NCBI GenBank assembly: GCA_944363685.1
Contig: CALVUV010000055.1
Coordinates: 1 to 8,175 of the forward strand
Length of the DNA: 8,175 nucleotides
Reading direction: 5' to 3'
Source: an uncultured Bacilli bacterium
GTDB lineage: Bacteria; Bacillota_I; Bacilli_A; RF39; UBA660
This document shows, piece after piece, positions 1-6,328 of this stretch; position 1 is the first letter of the stretch; each line of letters begins with the position of its first letter. The notes beneath the pieces were generated by a model, which searched no databases, was not told the origin of the DNA, and was given only the letters and a program-made list of their open reading frames with translations. Position numbers and translations under genes: made by a program.

Positions 1-114
1 AAGTGTACTACATAAAATATACGTTCGTCAATACATAAATTCGATTTTCATCCAAAAAAACGCAATTTCCTTATAGACAAAAAATATATTAATGAAGGAT
101 TAATAAATTATAAT

Positions 115-381
115 ATGGATATCTATATGATGGGAATAGAATTTCTATTTCTTACAACTAAATTAGATCCAATCAGTTTCAAAATAAGAAGTAAAGAAAA
201 GTTTAGTGATTTTTTAGATTATGTAAATTTTCCGGATAGTGACCTAAGAAAAAAATTAGAGTTACTATATGACCCTAATGAAGACAATAAATATTTTAAA
301 GATGAATTAGAAGAATTTATCAAGAAATATAGTCTAACAACAGATAGAAAAGGAGTTCCAAGAATTTTCATAAAAAGATAA
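115..381 (+). CDS. Hypothetical protein of 88 aa, or C-terminal remnant of a larger gene
   Basis: I do not recognise this protein. It is 88 residues, rich in Lys, Asp, Glu and Phe, with a hydrophobic stretch near the start (MGIEFLFL, residues 6-13) and a charged, probably helical middle and C-terminal half. There is no convincing signal peptide, metal site or catalytic motif. The start is doubtful. The ATG at 115 has only AAGGA at 95-99, about 15 bases upstream, and the in-frame ATGs at 127 and 130 have nothing better. The same frame is open back to codon 16-18, just after a TAA at 13-15, and that upstream stretch (with KKRNFLIDKKYINEG) reads like protein. It may therefore be the tail of a decayed or frameshifted gene that begins left of the window. 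It converges on nnrD with a 102-base gap. It could also be a chance open frame in AT-rich DNA, though its amino-acid mix looks coding. Confidence 0.4.
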   Translation: MDIYMMGIEFLFLTTKLDPISFKIRSKEKFSDFLDYVNFPDSDLRKKLELLYDPNEDNKYFKDELEEFIKKYSLTTDRKGVPRIFIKR

Positions 382-483
382 TTATAAAATATTATATATA
401 GCAATCACATTTTAAAGTTTTCTTTTTATAAACAGTTATTAAATCTAGCAAACCTTTAATTACAGTAAATATCTCATCTATAA
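382..483. other. Convergent intergenic spacer, no terminator seen
   Basis: This very AT-rich gap lies between the ends of two converging frames. I looked for a GC-containing stem followed by a T-run on either strand and found none that is convincing. Transcription of the nnrD operon probably ends here by another route, or reads on into the small frame as antisense. Confidence 0.4.
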
Positions 484-1353
484 TTAATTACCATTTCTAA
501 TAACTTTAATAGCTTTTCCTATATTATTAATAGTATCACTTGCTATCATAGATATATCAGTATTATCTTCTTCTGCAAGACATCCTGCAATACCATTTAG
601 TAAAACACCTGCTGCAACAGTTAAAAGATTAAAGTCAAGATAAGCAAGAAGTCCAGCAAGTATTCCTGATAATACATCACCACTACCAGCAGTTGCCATA
701 CCAGGAGTTCCTGTTTTAACTAAATATATATCAGTACCATTAGATATAATAGTAGTATGACCTTTCAAAAGAATAATTACTCTATAAGTACTAGCAAACT
801 CTTTAACCAAGTTTAAAGAGTCTTTTTTTATCTCATCAATTGTTTTATTACAAAGTCTTGAAAACTCTTTTAAATGAGGAGTTAATAATATATTACATTT
901 TCTCTTATTTAAAACATTTAAATCCATCCTAGATAAAGTGTTTAACCCATCTGCATCTATTATTAAATTACCAGTATAATTTTCTATAAGATACTCTAAT
1001 ACTTCCTCTAAATGTTTATCATTACCTAATCCCATTCCAAAAGCAAGTGAATCTAAATCTTTAATATAATCCCATAATTTATCATAAAAATTATCATCAA
1101 AACTAGGTAATATACATAATGTTTCTTCTGATATATTAGGTCCAAGTAATGGCAATATTTCTTTTTTAACTATAACTCTACTAATACCACATCCACTTCT
1201 TAAAGAACTTAATGCTAAAAAGCTGAGTTTTAAAGCCCCAGAATACTCTATACTTCCCCCATATATTCCCACTTTACCAAAATCACCTTTATTAGATTCA
1301 CTATTACGTTCTTTAAATAAATCCTTAATATCTTTAACTTCTATTATTTTCAT
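484..1353 (-). CDS. nnrD: ADP-dependent NAD(P)H-hydrate dehydratase (NnrD, YjeF C-terminal domain / carbohydrate-kinase fold)
   Basis: This is a metabolite-repair enzyme. Family knowledge: it uses ADP to dehydrate the S form of damaged NADHX/NADPHX back to NAD(P)H in the cytosol. At 289 aa it has the usual length of the stand-alone domain. The ribokinase-like fold is shown by GDFGKVGIYGGS (residues 23-34), IIDADGLN (131-138), TPHLKEF (158-164, usually TPHPGE), LLKGH (195-199) and the nucleotide and catalytic loop GTPGMATAGSGDVLSG (215-230), with Asp226 as the expected general base. The family's GG before SGD is AG here, a mild change. The start is the ATG at 1351-1353, five bases after GGAGG (1359-1363). 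A TTG four codons further upstream sits inside that Shine-Dalgarno and is rejected. The NnrE epimerase domain, often fused, is absent and would have to be encoded elsewhere. It is last in the minus block, 30 bases after the Hpt-receiver gene, and is probably co-transcribed with it. Confidence 0.93.
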   Translation of the reverse strand: MKIIEVKDIKDLFKERNSESNKGDFGKVGIYGGSIEYSGALKLSFLALSSLRSGCGISRVIVKKEILPLLGPNISEETLCILPSFDDNFYDKLWDYIKDLDSLAFGMGLGNDKHLEEVLEYLIENYTGNLIIDADGLNTLSRMDLNVLNKRKCNILLTPHLKEFSRLCNKTIDEIKKDSLNLVKEFASTYRVIILLKGHTTIISNGTDIYLVKTGTPGMATAGSGDVLSGILAGLLAYLDFNLLTVAAGVLLNGIAGCLAEEDNTDISMIASDTINNIGKAIKVIRNGN

Positions 1354-1363
1354 CCTTGCCTCC
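1354..1363 (-). promoter_or_regulatory. Ribosome binding site that fixes the nnrD start
   Basis: On the minus strand GGAGG (1359-1363) is followed by five bases and then the ATG at 1351-1353. The alternative TTG start at 1363-1365 overlaps the Shine-Dalgarno itself and has no site of its own, so the protein starts at the ATG (289 aa, MKIIEVKD). Confidence 0.85.
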
Positions 1364-1383
1364 AAAAATAAAGTATACTCAAA

Positions 1384-2160
1384 TTAATGAGCATACTGTA
1401 CTGTTTTTTCTACTACTTCTTTAATATCTCTTTCATTAAAAGGTTTTCTTAATACATCTACTATTGGATAATTAAATGCTTTAGCAACTAACTCATCATC
1501 ACCTACACCTGTAATAATAGAAACAGGAATCATATCAAATAAATTATTATTTCTAAAATATTCTAATACCTGAAAACCATTAAAATTAGGCATATTAAGA
1601 TCAAGTAACATTCCTACTATCTTAATACCATTATTATTAGAAATCATTTGTAAAGCCTCATTACCATCATTTGCAACTAACACTTCAAACTGATTATTAA
1701 ATATTTTACTAACAAAATTTTTAATAACTGCAGAATCATCAACTACAATAAGAGCTCGATCTTTTTTAGGGACCACAAAAGCAGTAGCAGTACCGACTTC
1801 TTCCAAACCTAAATACTGCTTAACTAAGTGAACAATTCGATCGAGCTCTCTAATCAATTCATCAAAATGTAGAGTTACATAGTACATATTATTTTCTTTA
1901 CTAGCCATTTCGTGGTTATAAGCAAGTGTAGCTAAAGTATCAAAACCAAAGTATTTTGCATCACTTTTAAGGCCATGAACTAAAATAGCGTAATTAGCCA
2001 TATCACCACTTTCTTTTGTCTGTTTAATTTTCATCTCTTTTTCATTAATATCTTGTAGGAAGTCGCCCAATGTATCATCATAAGTAGCCATATCTCCAAA
2101 CAATTCCAAACTTTTTTTAACATTAACACCATTATTAATTAATAAATTTACATCTCTCAT
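1384..2160 (-). CDS. Hpt-receiver phosphorelay protein without an output domain
   Basis: This 258-aa cytosolic two-domain protein has an N-terminal histidine phosphotransfer (Hpt) helical bundle at about residues 1-118. Its phospho-His motif is HGLKSDAKYFG, His62, with the Lys and Gly spacing of Hpt domains. A short linker leads to a C-terminal CheY-like receiver at about 134-258. Receiver landmarks are the acidic pair Asp141-Asp142 (VVDDS), phospho-acceptor Asp187 (LLDLNMP), the switch Thr217 (ITG) and Lys239 (RKPF). All are intact, so both domains should be active. No DNA-binding, GGDEF, EAL or other effector domain follows. The ATG has a strong AGGAGGG site at 2168-2174, seven bases away. 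It lies 36 bases downstream of the hybrid kinase gene, and its Hpt is the natural partner of that kinase's receiver. It may also have its own promoter in that gap. Pairing with the neighbour is inferred from context. Confidence 0.9.
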   Translation of the reverse strand: MRDVNLLINNGVNVKKSLELFGDMATYDDTLGDFLQDINEKEMKIKQTKESGDMANYAILVHGLKSDAKYFGFDTLATLAYNHEMASKENNMYYVTLHFDELIRELDRIVHLVKQYLGLEEVGTATAFVVPKKDRALIVVDDSAVIKNFVSKIFNNQFEVLVANDGNEALQMISNNNGIKIVGMLLDLNMPNFNGFQVLEYFRNNNLFDMIPVSIITGVGDDELVAKAFNYPIVDVLRKPFNERDIKEVVEKTVQYAH

Positions 2161-2183
2161 AATAATACCCTCCTAATAATTAA

Positions 2184-2211
2184 AGTATAGCATAAACTAT
2201 TCATTATTCAA
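2184..2211 (-). promoter_or_regulatory. Candidate extended -10 promoter for the Hpt-receiver gene
   Basis: On the minus strand TTGAAT (2206-2211) is followed by a 16-base spacer and TATACT (2184-2189). TG lies one base upstream of the -10 (TGCTATACT), the extended -10 pattern. The -35 is inside the last codons of the kinase gene and the predicted start is just before the AGGAGGG ribosome site. It would let the Hpt-receiver protein and NnrD be made independently of the kinase. In AT-rich DNA such matches occur by chance, so the call is tentative. Confidence 0.35.
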
Positions 2212-4038
2212 ATATTTATTTATAACATTATCAAGTGCTTTACGTTCAATAGGTTTAGCAAGATAACTATCAAATCCTTCATTTAAATATTTCTCTTCCA
2301 TGCCTGCAATAGCATTAGCAGTTAAAACAACAACTGGTGTATTAAAATTAGGATTTTCTTTTAATTTATGAAATGTTTCTGTACCACTCATTTTAGGCAT
2401 CATATCATCCATAAATATTAGATCATATTTAATAGATTTTACTTTTTCTAAACATTCTAATCCACTCATACAACTATCAACTGTTATTCCATACTCTTCT
2501 AATAATCTTGTTGCAACTTTTATATTTAATTTATTATCATCTACAACTAAAACACTCTTACCAATAACATCTTTATCTTTTGTAAGTTCTTCTCTATTTA
2601 CTTCTAAAGTTTCATCTAATTTTACATCAGATGGTGCGATTTTTTGATCAATTGATACAGTAAATTTACTTCCCTTACCATATATACTTTGAACAACTAA
2701 TTCTCCATGCATAAGTTGTACTAATTTCTTAGTAATAGCAAGACCTAAACCAGTACCCTCAATAGTTGTATTTCTATCTTCATCAAGTCGCTCAAATTTA
2801 TTAAATAATTTATCAATATTATCTCGTTTAATACCAATACCTGTATCTTCGACAGATACAATAAGTCTACAAATATCACCTTTAATCAAAGAATTAACTT
2901 TAAAAACAATATGTCCTTCTTTAGTATATTTAGCAGCATTAGTAAGAATATTTAAAATAACTTGTTTAACTCTTGTATGATCTCCATATAATACTTTAGG
3001 AATAGTCTCATCTATCTGTACAATAAGTTCAATAGGCTTTTCACCAATTCTTACTTTAGTCAAAGTAGCTAGATCATTAAACATCTTATAAGGATTATAA
3101 TTATTATTAATTATCTCCAACTTATTCGCTTCTATCTTAGATATATCTAAAACACCATTAACAATCTCAAGTAAACTTTCACTTGCCATTAAAATGTCAT
3201 TAACATCTTCTTTCGCTCTTTCTGGTAAATCAGGCTCTTCCTTTAAAGCTTCTGAAAAACCAGTAATAGCATTAAGTGGCGTTCTAATTTCATGAGACAT
3301 ATTGGATAGAAAATCTGTTTTTGCTTGATTTGCTTTTTCAGCTTGAACTCTTGCAATATTTAACTCTTCAATCATTTTTAAATCTGGATTTTCTATTGTA
3401 AAATATAAAATAACAATTATAATTGACAAGAAAAAATTAATTAAAAATAAATCTGGAAACATTCTTTGTATAACAACAATTAAAACAATAGAAATAATCA
3501 TTGCAAACAATGGAGAATATTTAAATGTCATAATATTTTTTCTGTTTTTTAAAGCAAAAAATATAGATAAAAGTATACAAATTCCTGCAATTAAATAAAC
3601 AATAGTAACAGCAGGTCCAGTAGGAAAAACAACATTATCAGTAGTAATAAAATCAATTGGTAAAACAAAAGCAATTAAAGTTATAAAAAAGAAAATAGCT
3701 AACAAATAATGAAATATTTTTCTAAAATAACGTATCTTTTCTTCGCCACTTTTTTTATTATAAGATATAACATAAATATAAAATAAAAAAGCAAAAATCC
3801 AAGCGACAAAATATATAAGCTCTACTTTAACAACTAGGAAATACAAAAAACTATCAATAGGAAATCCGTTTGTATATAGAAAATATCCTAAAATATCAAA
3901 AACTAACCCTATCGCAGTAGTGATAATTAAAAATTTATAAATTTTAGTTTCTGTATTTACAACACTACCTTTACTAAAAAAGAAAAATATAAATAATAAG
4001 ATATAAACAAAACTACATATAGTAAAATAAGCTCCCAT
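2197..4038 (-). CDS. Membrane hybrid sensor histidine kinase (7TM - HisKA - HATPase_c - receiver)
   Basis: This 613-aa sensor kinase autophosphorylates on His and passes phosphate to its own receiver. About seven hydrophobic helices fill residues 4-215 (roughly 4-21, 35-55, 64-91, 109-129, 143-163, 174-191, 195-215). Loops are short and there is no large extracellular domain, so the signal is probably sensed in or at the membrane. A charged coiled-coil linker (about 220-244) leads to HisKA, with H-box FLSNMSHEIRTPLNAI and phospho-His249. The ATPase has Asn363 and Asn367 (N box), DTGIGI at 398-403 and GTGLGL at 428-433. The C-terminal receiver (about 494-613) has the acidic pair Asp500-Asp501, phospho-acceptor Asp544 (FMDDMMP), Thr573 and Lys595 (AKPI). 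All catalytic positions are present. The start is the ATG at 4036-4038 with GGAG eight bases upstream. A TTG 13 codons earlier would add a non-conserved-looking leader and has no ribosome site. The ligand is unknown. The likely phosphate acceptor is the Hpt protein encoded next. Confidence 0.92.
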   Translation of the reverse strand: MGAYFTICSFVYILLFIFFFFSKGSVVNTETKIYKFLIITTAIGLVFDILGYFLYTNGFPIDSFLYFLVVKVELIYFVAWIFAFLFYIYVISYNKKSGEEKIRYFRKIFHYLLAIFFFITLIAFVLPIDFITTDNVVFPTGPAVTIVYLIAGICILLSIFFALKNRKNIMTFKYSPLFAMIISIVLIVVIQRMFPDLFLINFFLSIIIVILYFTIENPDLKMIEELNIARVQAEKANQAKTDFLSNMSHEIRTPLNAITGFSEALKEEPDLPERAKEDVNDILMASESLLEIVNGVLDISKIEANKLEIINNNYNPYKMFNDLATLTKVRIGEKPIELIVQIDETIPKVLYGDHTRVKQVILNILTNAAKYTKEGHIVFKVNSLIKGDICRLIVSVEDTGIGIKRDNIDKLFNKFERLDEDRNTTIEGTGLGLAITKKLVQLMHGELVVQSIYGKGSKFTVSIDQKIAPSDVKLDETLEVNREELTKDKDVIGKSVLVVDDNKLNIKVATRLLEEYGITVDSCMSGLECLEKVKSIKYDLIFMDDMMPKMSGTETFHKLKENPNFNTPVVVLTANAIAGMEEKYLNEGFDSYLAKPIERKALDNVINKYLNNE

Positions 4039-4050
4039 ATCAATTACTCC
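4036..4050 (-). promoter_or_regulatory. Ribosome binding site that fixes the hybrid kinase start
   Basis: On the minus strand AGGAG with core GGAG at 4047-4050 stands eight bases before the ATG at 4036-4038. The upstream in-frame TTG at 4075-4077 lies within the predicted promoter and has no Shine-Dalgarno, so the 613-aa protein beginning MGAYFTICS is preferred. Confidence 0.75.
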
Positions 4051-4065
4051 TATCTTTATAACACT

Positions 4066-4094
4066 AATATAACACAAATCAAATAAAAGCGCAA
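4066..4094 (-). promoter_or_regulatory. Candidate promoter for the hybrid kinase operon
   Basis: On the minus strand TTGCGC (4089-4094) lies 17 bases upstream of TATATT (4066-4071). TG lies one base before the -10 (TGTTATATT), an extended -10 element. It sits directly after the terminator of the upstream AMP-binding gene, its -35 touching the T-tract, and about 28 bases before the kinase ATG. The arrangement makes the kinase, Hpt-receiver and nnrD genes a separate transcription unit. Confidence 0.5.
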
Positions 4095-4117
4095 AAAAAC
4101 TCGAAATTAATCGAGTT
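4093..4117 (-). terminator. Intrinsic terminator of the AMP-binding enzyme gene
   Basis: Read on the minus strand, AACTCGA (4111-4117) pairs perfectly with TCGAGTT (4098-4104) around a six-base loop, and the stem is followed at once by seven T residues (4093-4099, overlapping the stem end). The TAA stop codon of the AMP-binding gene (4116-4118) is partly inside the stem. The stem is short but GC-centred in very AT-rich surroundings, so it is a credible Rho-independent terminator. Confidence 0.75.
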
Positions 4118-6008
4118 ATTTTAACACTTTAACGTTAGTGTTTGTTTCTTTTTCCAAAGTATCACTTTTATATTTTTCATTGTCAGCTGCTTGTAAAACA
4201 TTCCAAGCAAGTTTACCATTATCACTTTTGGGAAGTGCTTCGTGATATTCAATATAATGTGGAAGTTTAGCTTCTCCCAAAGTACTAAATATTAAATTAT
4301 TAATTTTATTTTCTAACTCATTTATATCAATATCAGGATTTGCTAAACTAATATGATATTTACATACAAATTGTAAATCATCACTAGGTATTTTAGTAAC
4401 TATACTTTCATTAATTTCAGGAATAGAACTAAGTAAATTTTCAATTTGCTGTGGATAAACATTTTCAACCCCACAAACAAAATTTCTTTTTACCCTATCT
4501 ATAAACTGCTTTTCATTAGTAACTGGATCAATTATAGCGACATCTCCAGAATTTAACCAACGTGTACCATTTTCATCTGTCTTAATAACTTTCTTAGTTT
4601 CTTCTTCGTTATTATAGTATCCTTCCATCATACCATATCCAGTTACAAATAGAACACCTGGCTTACCTTTTTCTACTTCTTCAAATGTTACAGGATCAAC
4701 AACTTTAGCCCCTACAAACGGTAACATATGTCCAATTGTACCATTAGTATTTAGGTTACCTCGTTTTACACATACAGGAGCCCACATTTCTGTCATACCT
4801 AATCCATTATAAATACTATCTTTCGCTCCAAGTACATCAAAAATAATATTAGTTAAATTTTCTGTTTTTGAAGTTAATTGTTCTCCACCAGAAACTCCAG
4901 ATTTTAGAAAACTCATATCTAATTGTTTTTTTTCAGATGGATCTAAATTTTCTAAAGCATCTCTTACAATCTTATAAAATTCTTTTTGATCTTTTTCTTC
5001 CATTTTGCTTAAATTTCTATATTTTTCATAAACATCATCACCAGCATTTTTTAAAACATAATCAATGTAAGCATTCCATTGAATAGGCCCTCCAAAAACA
5101 CCGTTAGGTCTAGTTCTATAAACCTCACCTGCAAAATCTTGTGGCATTGCTTTAGAAGTCAAATGAATTTCTAAGCTTCTGTTTAAAGCATATTGCATTG
5201 CAAAAGCTCCGAAAGCCATAAATTCTGGTAAATTACCTAAAAACCTATCTCCAGGCTTAAGTGGTAATACATAATTAGCACCTTTAGTAACAGTACTTAA
5301 ACCATTACCATTTAGCATTACACCCTTATGTGTACCACTACTACCACCTGTAAATGTTATATCACTAATATATTTATCCATAGAATTAGCTATAGAAATA
5401 CTATCAAGGCTATTCTCTGTTCTCTTTAAATAAGTAGAAACTTTTTTATTATTATCAAAAACAAAATTTTTAGAAAATAATAAATATAAGTTTAATAAAG
5501 TATTTTCTTTAAATGAAGTCTTTACACTATCAAATGGAGAAAAATACAGAGAATCTACTCCATATTTTTTAGTAATAGTAGAAAACTTTTTAGAAAACAT
5601 ATTAATACCTATAAACATCTTAGGATTAACTAACTCAATATCTGCTTCTTTTAAATAATCTTTTTGAACTGGATTAATAGCACAAACAGTAGCACCTAAT
5701 TTATAAAGGGCTCTTTTTAAATATAAACCTGATGGTGTATTAGCAGAAGCAACTGCAATTCTATCTCCTTCCCTAACACCTTTTTCTTTTAAAGCTTTAG
5801 CATATTCATCTACTCTAGTGTGAAACTCTTCATAAGTTATTTTTTCACCTTTCTCTGTCACTAAAGCAACATTATTCATATATTTAGAATTTTCTTTTAA
5901 TTGAAACTCATAAGGATTTACTTCTTCAGGGATAGTAGCATCCTTAGCTCCATTATTATAGTATTCAATATCAGTATACTCACTGTATTTTAAATCATTA
6001 CTCTTCAT
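4116..6008 (-). CDS. AMP-binding adenylate-forming enzyme, acyl-CoA-synthetase-like, substrate unknown
   Basis: This 630-aa cytosolic enzyme of the ANL superfamily should activate a carboxylate with ATP to an acyl-adenylate, probably then forming a thioester. Core motifs in order are: A3 P-loop TFTGGSSGTHKGVML (218-232), A5 YNGLGMTEMW (400-409), A7 LNSGDVAIID (485-494), the A8 hinge DRVKR then GVENVYPQQIE (504-523), and A10 PKSDNGKLAW (593-602) with the adenylation lysine Lys599. A3 departs from the usual TSGTTGxPKG (GGSSG and His for Pro). A8 lacks the common IKxxG pattern, having FVCGV instead. An insertion rich in Lys and Glu lies at about 320-365. No carrier-protein, condensation or reductase domain is attached, which argues against a peptide synthetase. 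The ATG follows AGGAG (6016-6020). It begins 12 bases after the 62-aa gene, so the two are co-transcribed. A fatty-acid or aryl-acid ligase are both possible, and I cannot choose. Confidence 0.85.
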   Translation of the reverse strand: MKSNDLKYSEYTDIEYYNNGAKDATIPEEVNPYEFQLKENSKYMNNVALVTEKGEKITYEEFHTRVDEYAKALKEKGVREGDRIAVASANTPSGLYLKRALYKLGATVCAINPVQKDYLKEADIELVNPKMFIGINMFSKKFSTITKKYGVDSLYFSPFDSVKTSFKENTLLNLYLLFSKNFVFDNNKKVSTYLKRTENSLDSISIANSMDKYISDITFTGGSSGTHKGVMLNGNGLSTVTKGANYVLPLKPGDRFLGNLPEFMAFGAFAMQYALNRSLEIHLTSKAMPQDFAGEVYRTRPNGVFGGPIQWNAYIDYVLKNAGDDVYEKYRNLSKMEEKDQKEFYKIVRDALENLDPSEKKQLDMSFLKSGVSGGEQLTSKTENLTNIIFDVLGAKDSIYNGLGMTEMWAPVCVKRGNLNTNGTIGHMLPFVGAKVVDPVTFEEVEKGKPGVLFVTGYGMMEGYYNNEEETKKVIKTDENGTRWLNSGDVAIIDPVTNEKQFIDRVKRNFVCGVENVYPQQIENLLSSIPEINESIVTKIPSDDLQFVCKYHISLANPDIDINELENKINNLIFSTLGEAKLPHYIEYHEALPKSDNGKLAWNVLQAADNEKYKSDTLEKETNTNVKVLK

Positions 6009-6020
6009 ACAAACTCTCCT

Positions 6021-6209
6021 TTACTTTTTAACTTCTATTTCATCATAAGTATAGGAAGATACTGCATTACCTATTTGAACTTGATAAATAGATCCTATTT
6101 TCATCACAACAACCCCTACTATTCCTTTATCTTTGATCACTACTTCACTACCAACATCAATTTCATCAGGGGCTTCATCAAATGTTGTATTCTTGACAAT
6201 CAATCCCAT
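6021..6209 (-). CDS. Small beta-rich hypothetical protein (62 aa)
   Basis: I do not recognise this protein as a named family. It is 62 residues, acidic at the front and dominated by alternating Val, Ile and Gly (VGSEVVIKDKGIVGVVV, then IYQVQIG and SYTYDEIEV). This looks like a small SH3- or KOW-like beta barrel. It has no Cys, His cluster, signal peptide or membrane helix. The gene is real by context: a strong promoter lies just upstream, and its TAA is joined to the AGGAG of the AMP-binding gene (12-base gap). The ribosome site is only fair, AAAGGA about 12 bases from the ATG, with an ATG-TAG pair between them. First place in the transcript suggests a role tied to the enzyme, such as a binding or regulatory subunit, but that is inference. 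Confidence 0.7.
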   Translation of the reverse strand: MGLIVKNTTFDEAPDEIDVGSEVVIKDKGIVGVVVMKIGSIYQVQIGNAVSSYTYDEIEVKK

Positions 6210-6239
6210 ATTTCTACATATTCCTTTCTCAATACCTAT

Positions 6240-6267
6240 TTTATATCTATAATAAATATAATGTCAA
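6240..6267 (-). promoter_or_regulatory. Strong promoter for the 62-aa / AMP-binding operon
   Basis: On the minus strand a perfect TTGACA (6262-6267) is followed by a 16-base spacer and TATAAA (6240-6245). TAAAAT, two bases further on, is an alternative -10 with an 18-base spacer. The ATG lies about 30 bases downstream, leaving a short leader. This is the best sigma-A-type match in the window. Confidence 0.65.
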
Positions 6268-6276
6268 ACATTTATT

Positions 6277-6305
6277 TTGCATTTTATATATATTTATGGT
6301 AAAAT
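6277..6305 (+). promoter_or_regulatory. Promoter for the HD-domain / deacylase / proS operon
   Basis: TTGCAT (6277-6282) is followed by a 17-base spacer and TAAAAT (6300-6305), with TG one base upstream (TGGTAAAAT), an extended -10. The HD gene starts 23 bases after the -10, behind GAGGTG (6318-6323), so the leader is very short and has no room for a T-box or attenuator. The -35 lies nine bases from the -35 of the divergent promoter. Confidence 0.6.
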
Positions 6306-6328
6306 TTAACCATTAGTGAGGTGTTTAA

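Noticed and set aside
219..404. 61-aa minus-strand open frame
   Set aside because: It is antisense to the 88-aa frame, has low-complexity Ser/Leu/Tyr composition and no ribosome site.
1354..1365. TTG start that would give NnrD four extra residues
   Set aside because: The TTG lies within the GGAGG ribosome site; the ATG at 1353 is correctly spaced from it.
1372..1400. Separate promoter for nnrD (TATACT at 1372-1377)
   Set aside because: No -35 better than TACAGT at 17 bases and no TG extension, so co-transcription is more likely.
4039..4077. TTG start that would add 13 residues to the hybrid kinase
   Set aside because: It has no ribosome site and overlaps the predicted -10; the ATG at 4038 follows GGAG.
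4868..5086. 72-aa plus-strand open frame
   Set aside because: It lies wholly antisense within the AMP-binding gene and has the His/Leu/Phe-rich composition of a shadow frame.
6214..6219. ATG-TAG start-stop pair just before the 62-aa gene on the minus strand
   Set aside because: It is only two bases from AAAGGA, too close for good initiation; such pairs arise easily in AT-rich leaders.
6075..6302. 75-aa plus-strand open frame
   Set aside because: It runs antisense through the 62-aa gene and both divergent promoters, with biased Asn/Ile/Tyr composition.
6306..6328. T-box or other riboswitch ahead of the proS operon
   Set aside because: The leader between the promoter and the first ATG is about 20 bases, too short for such a structure.
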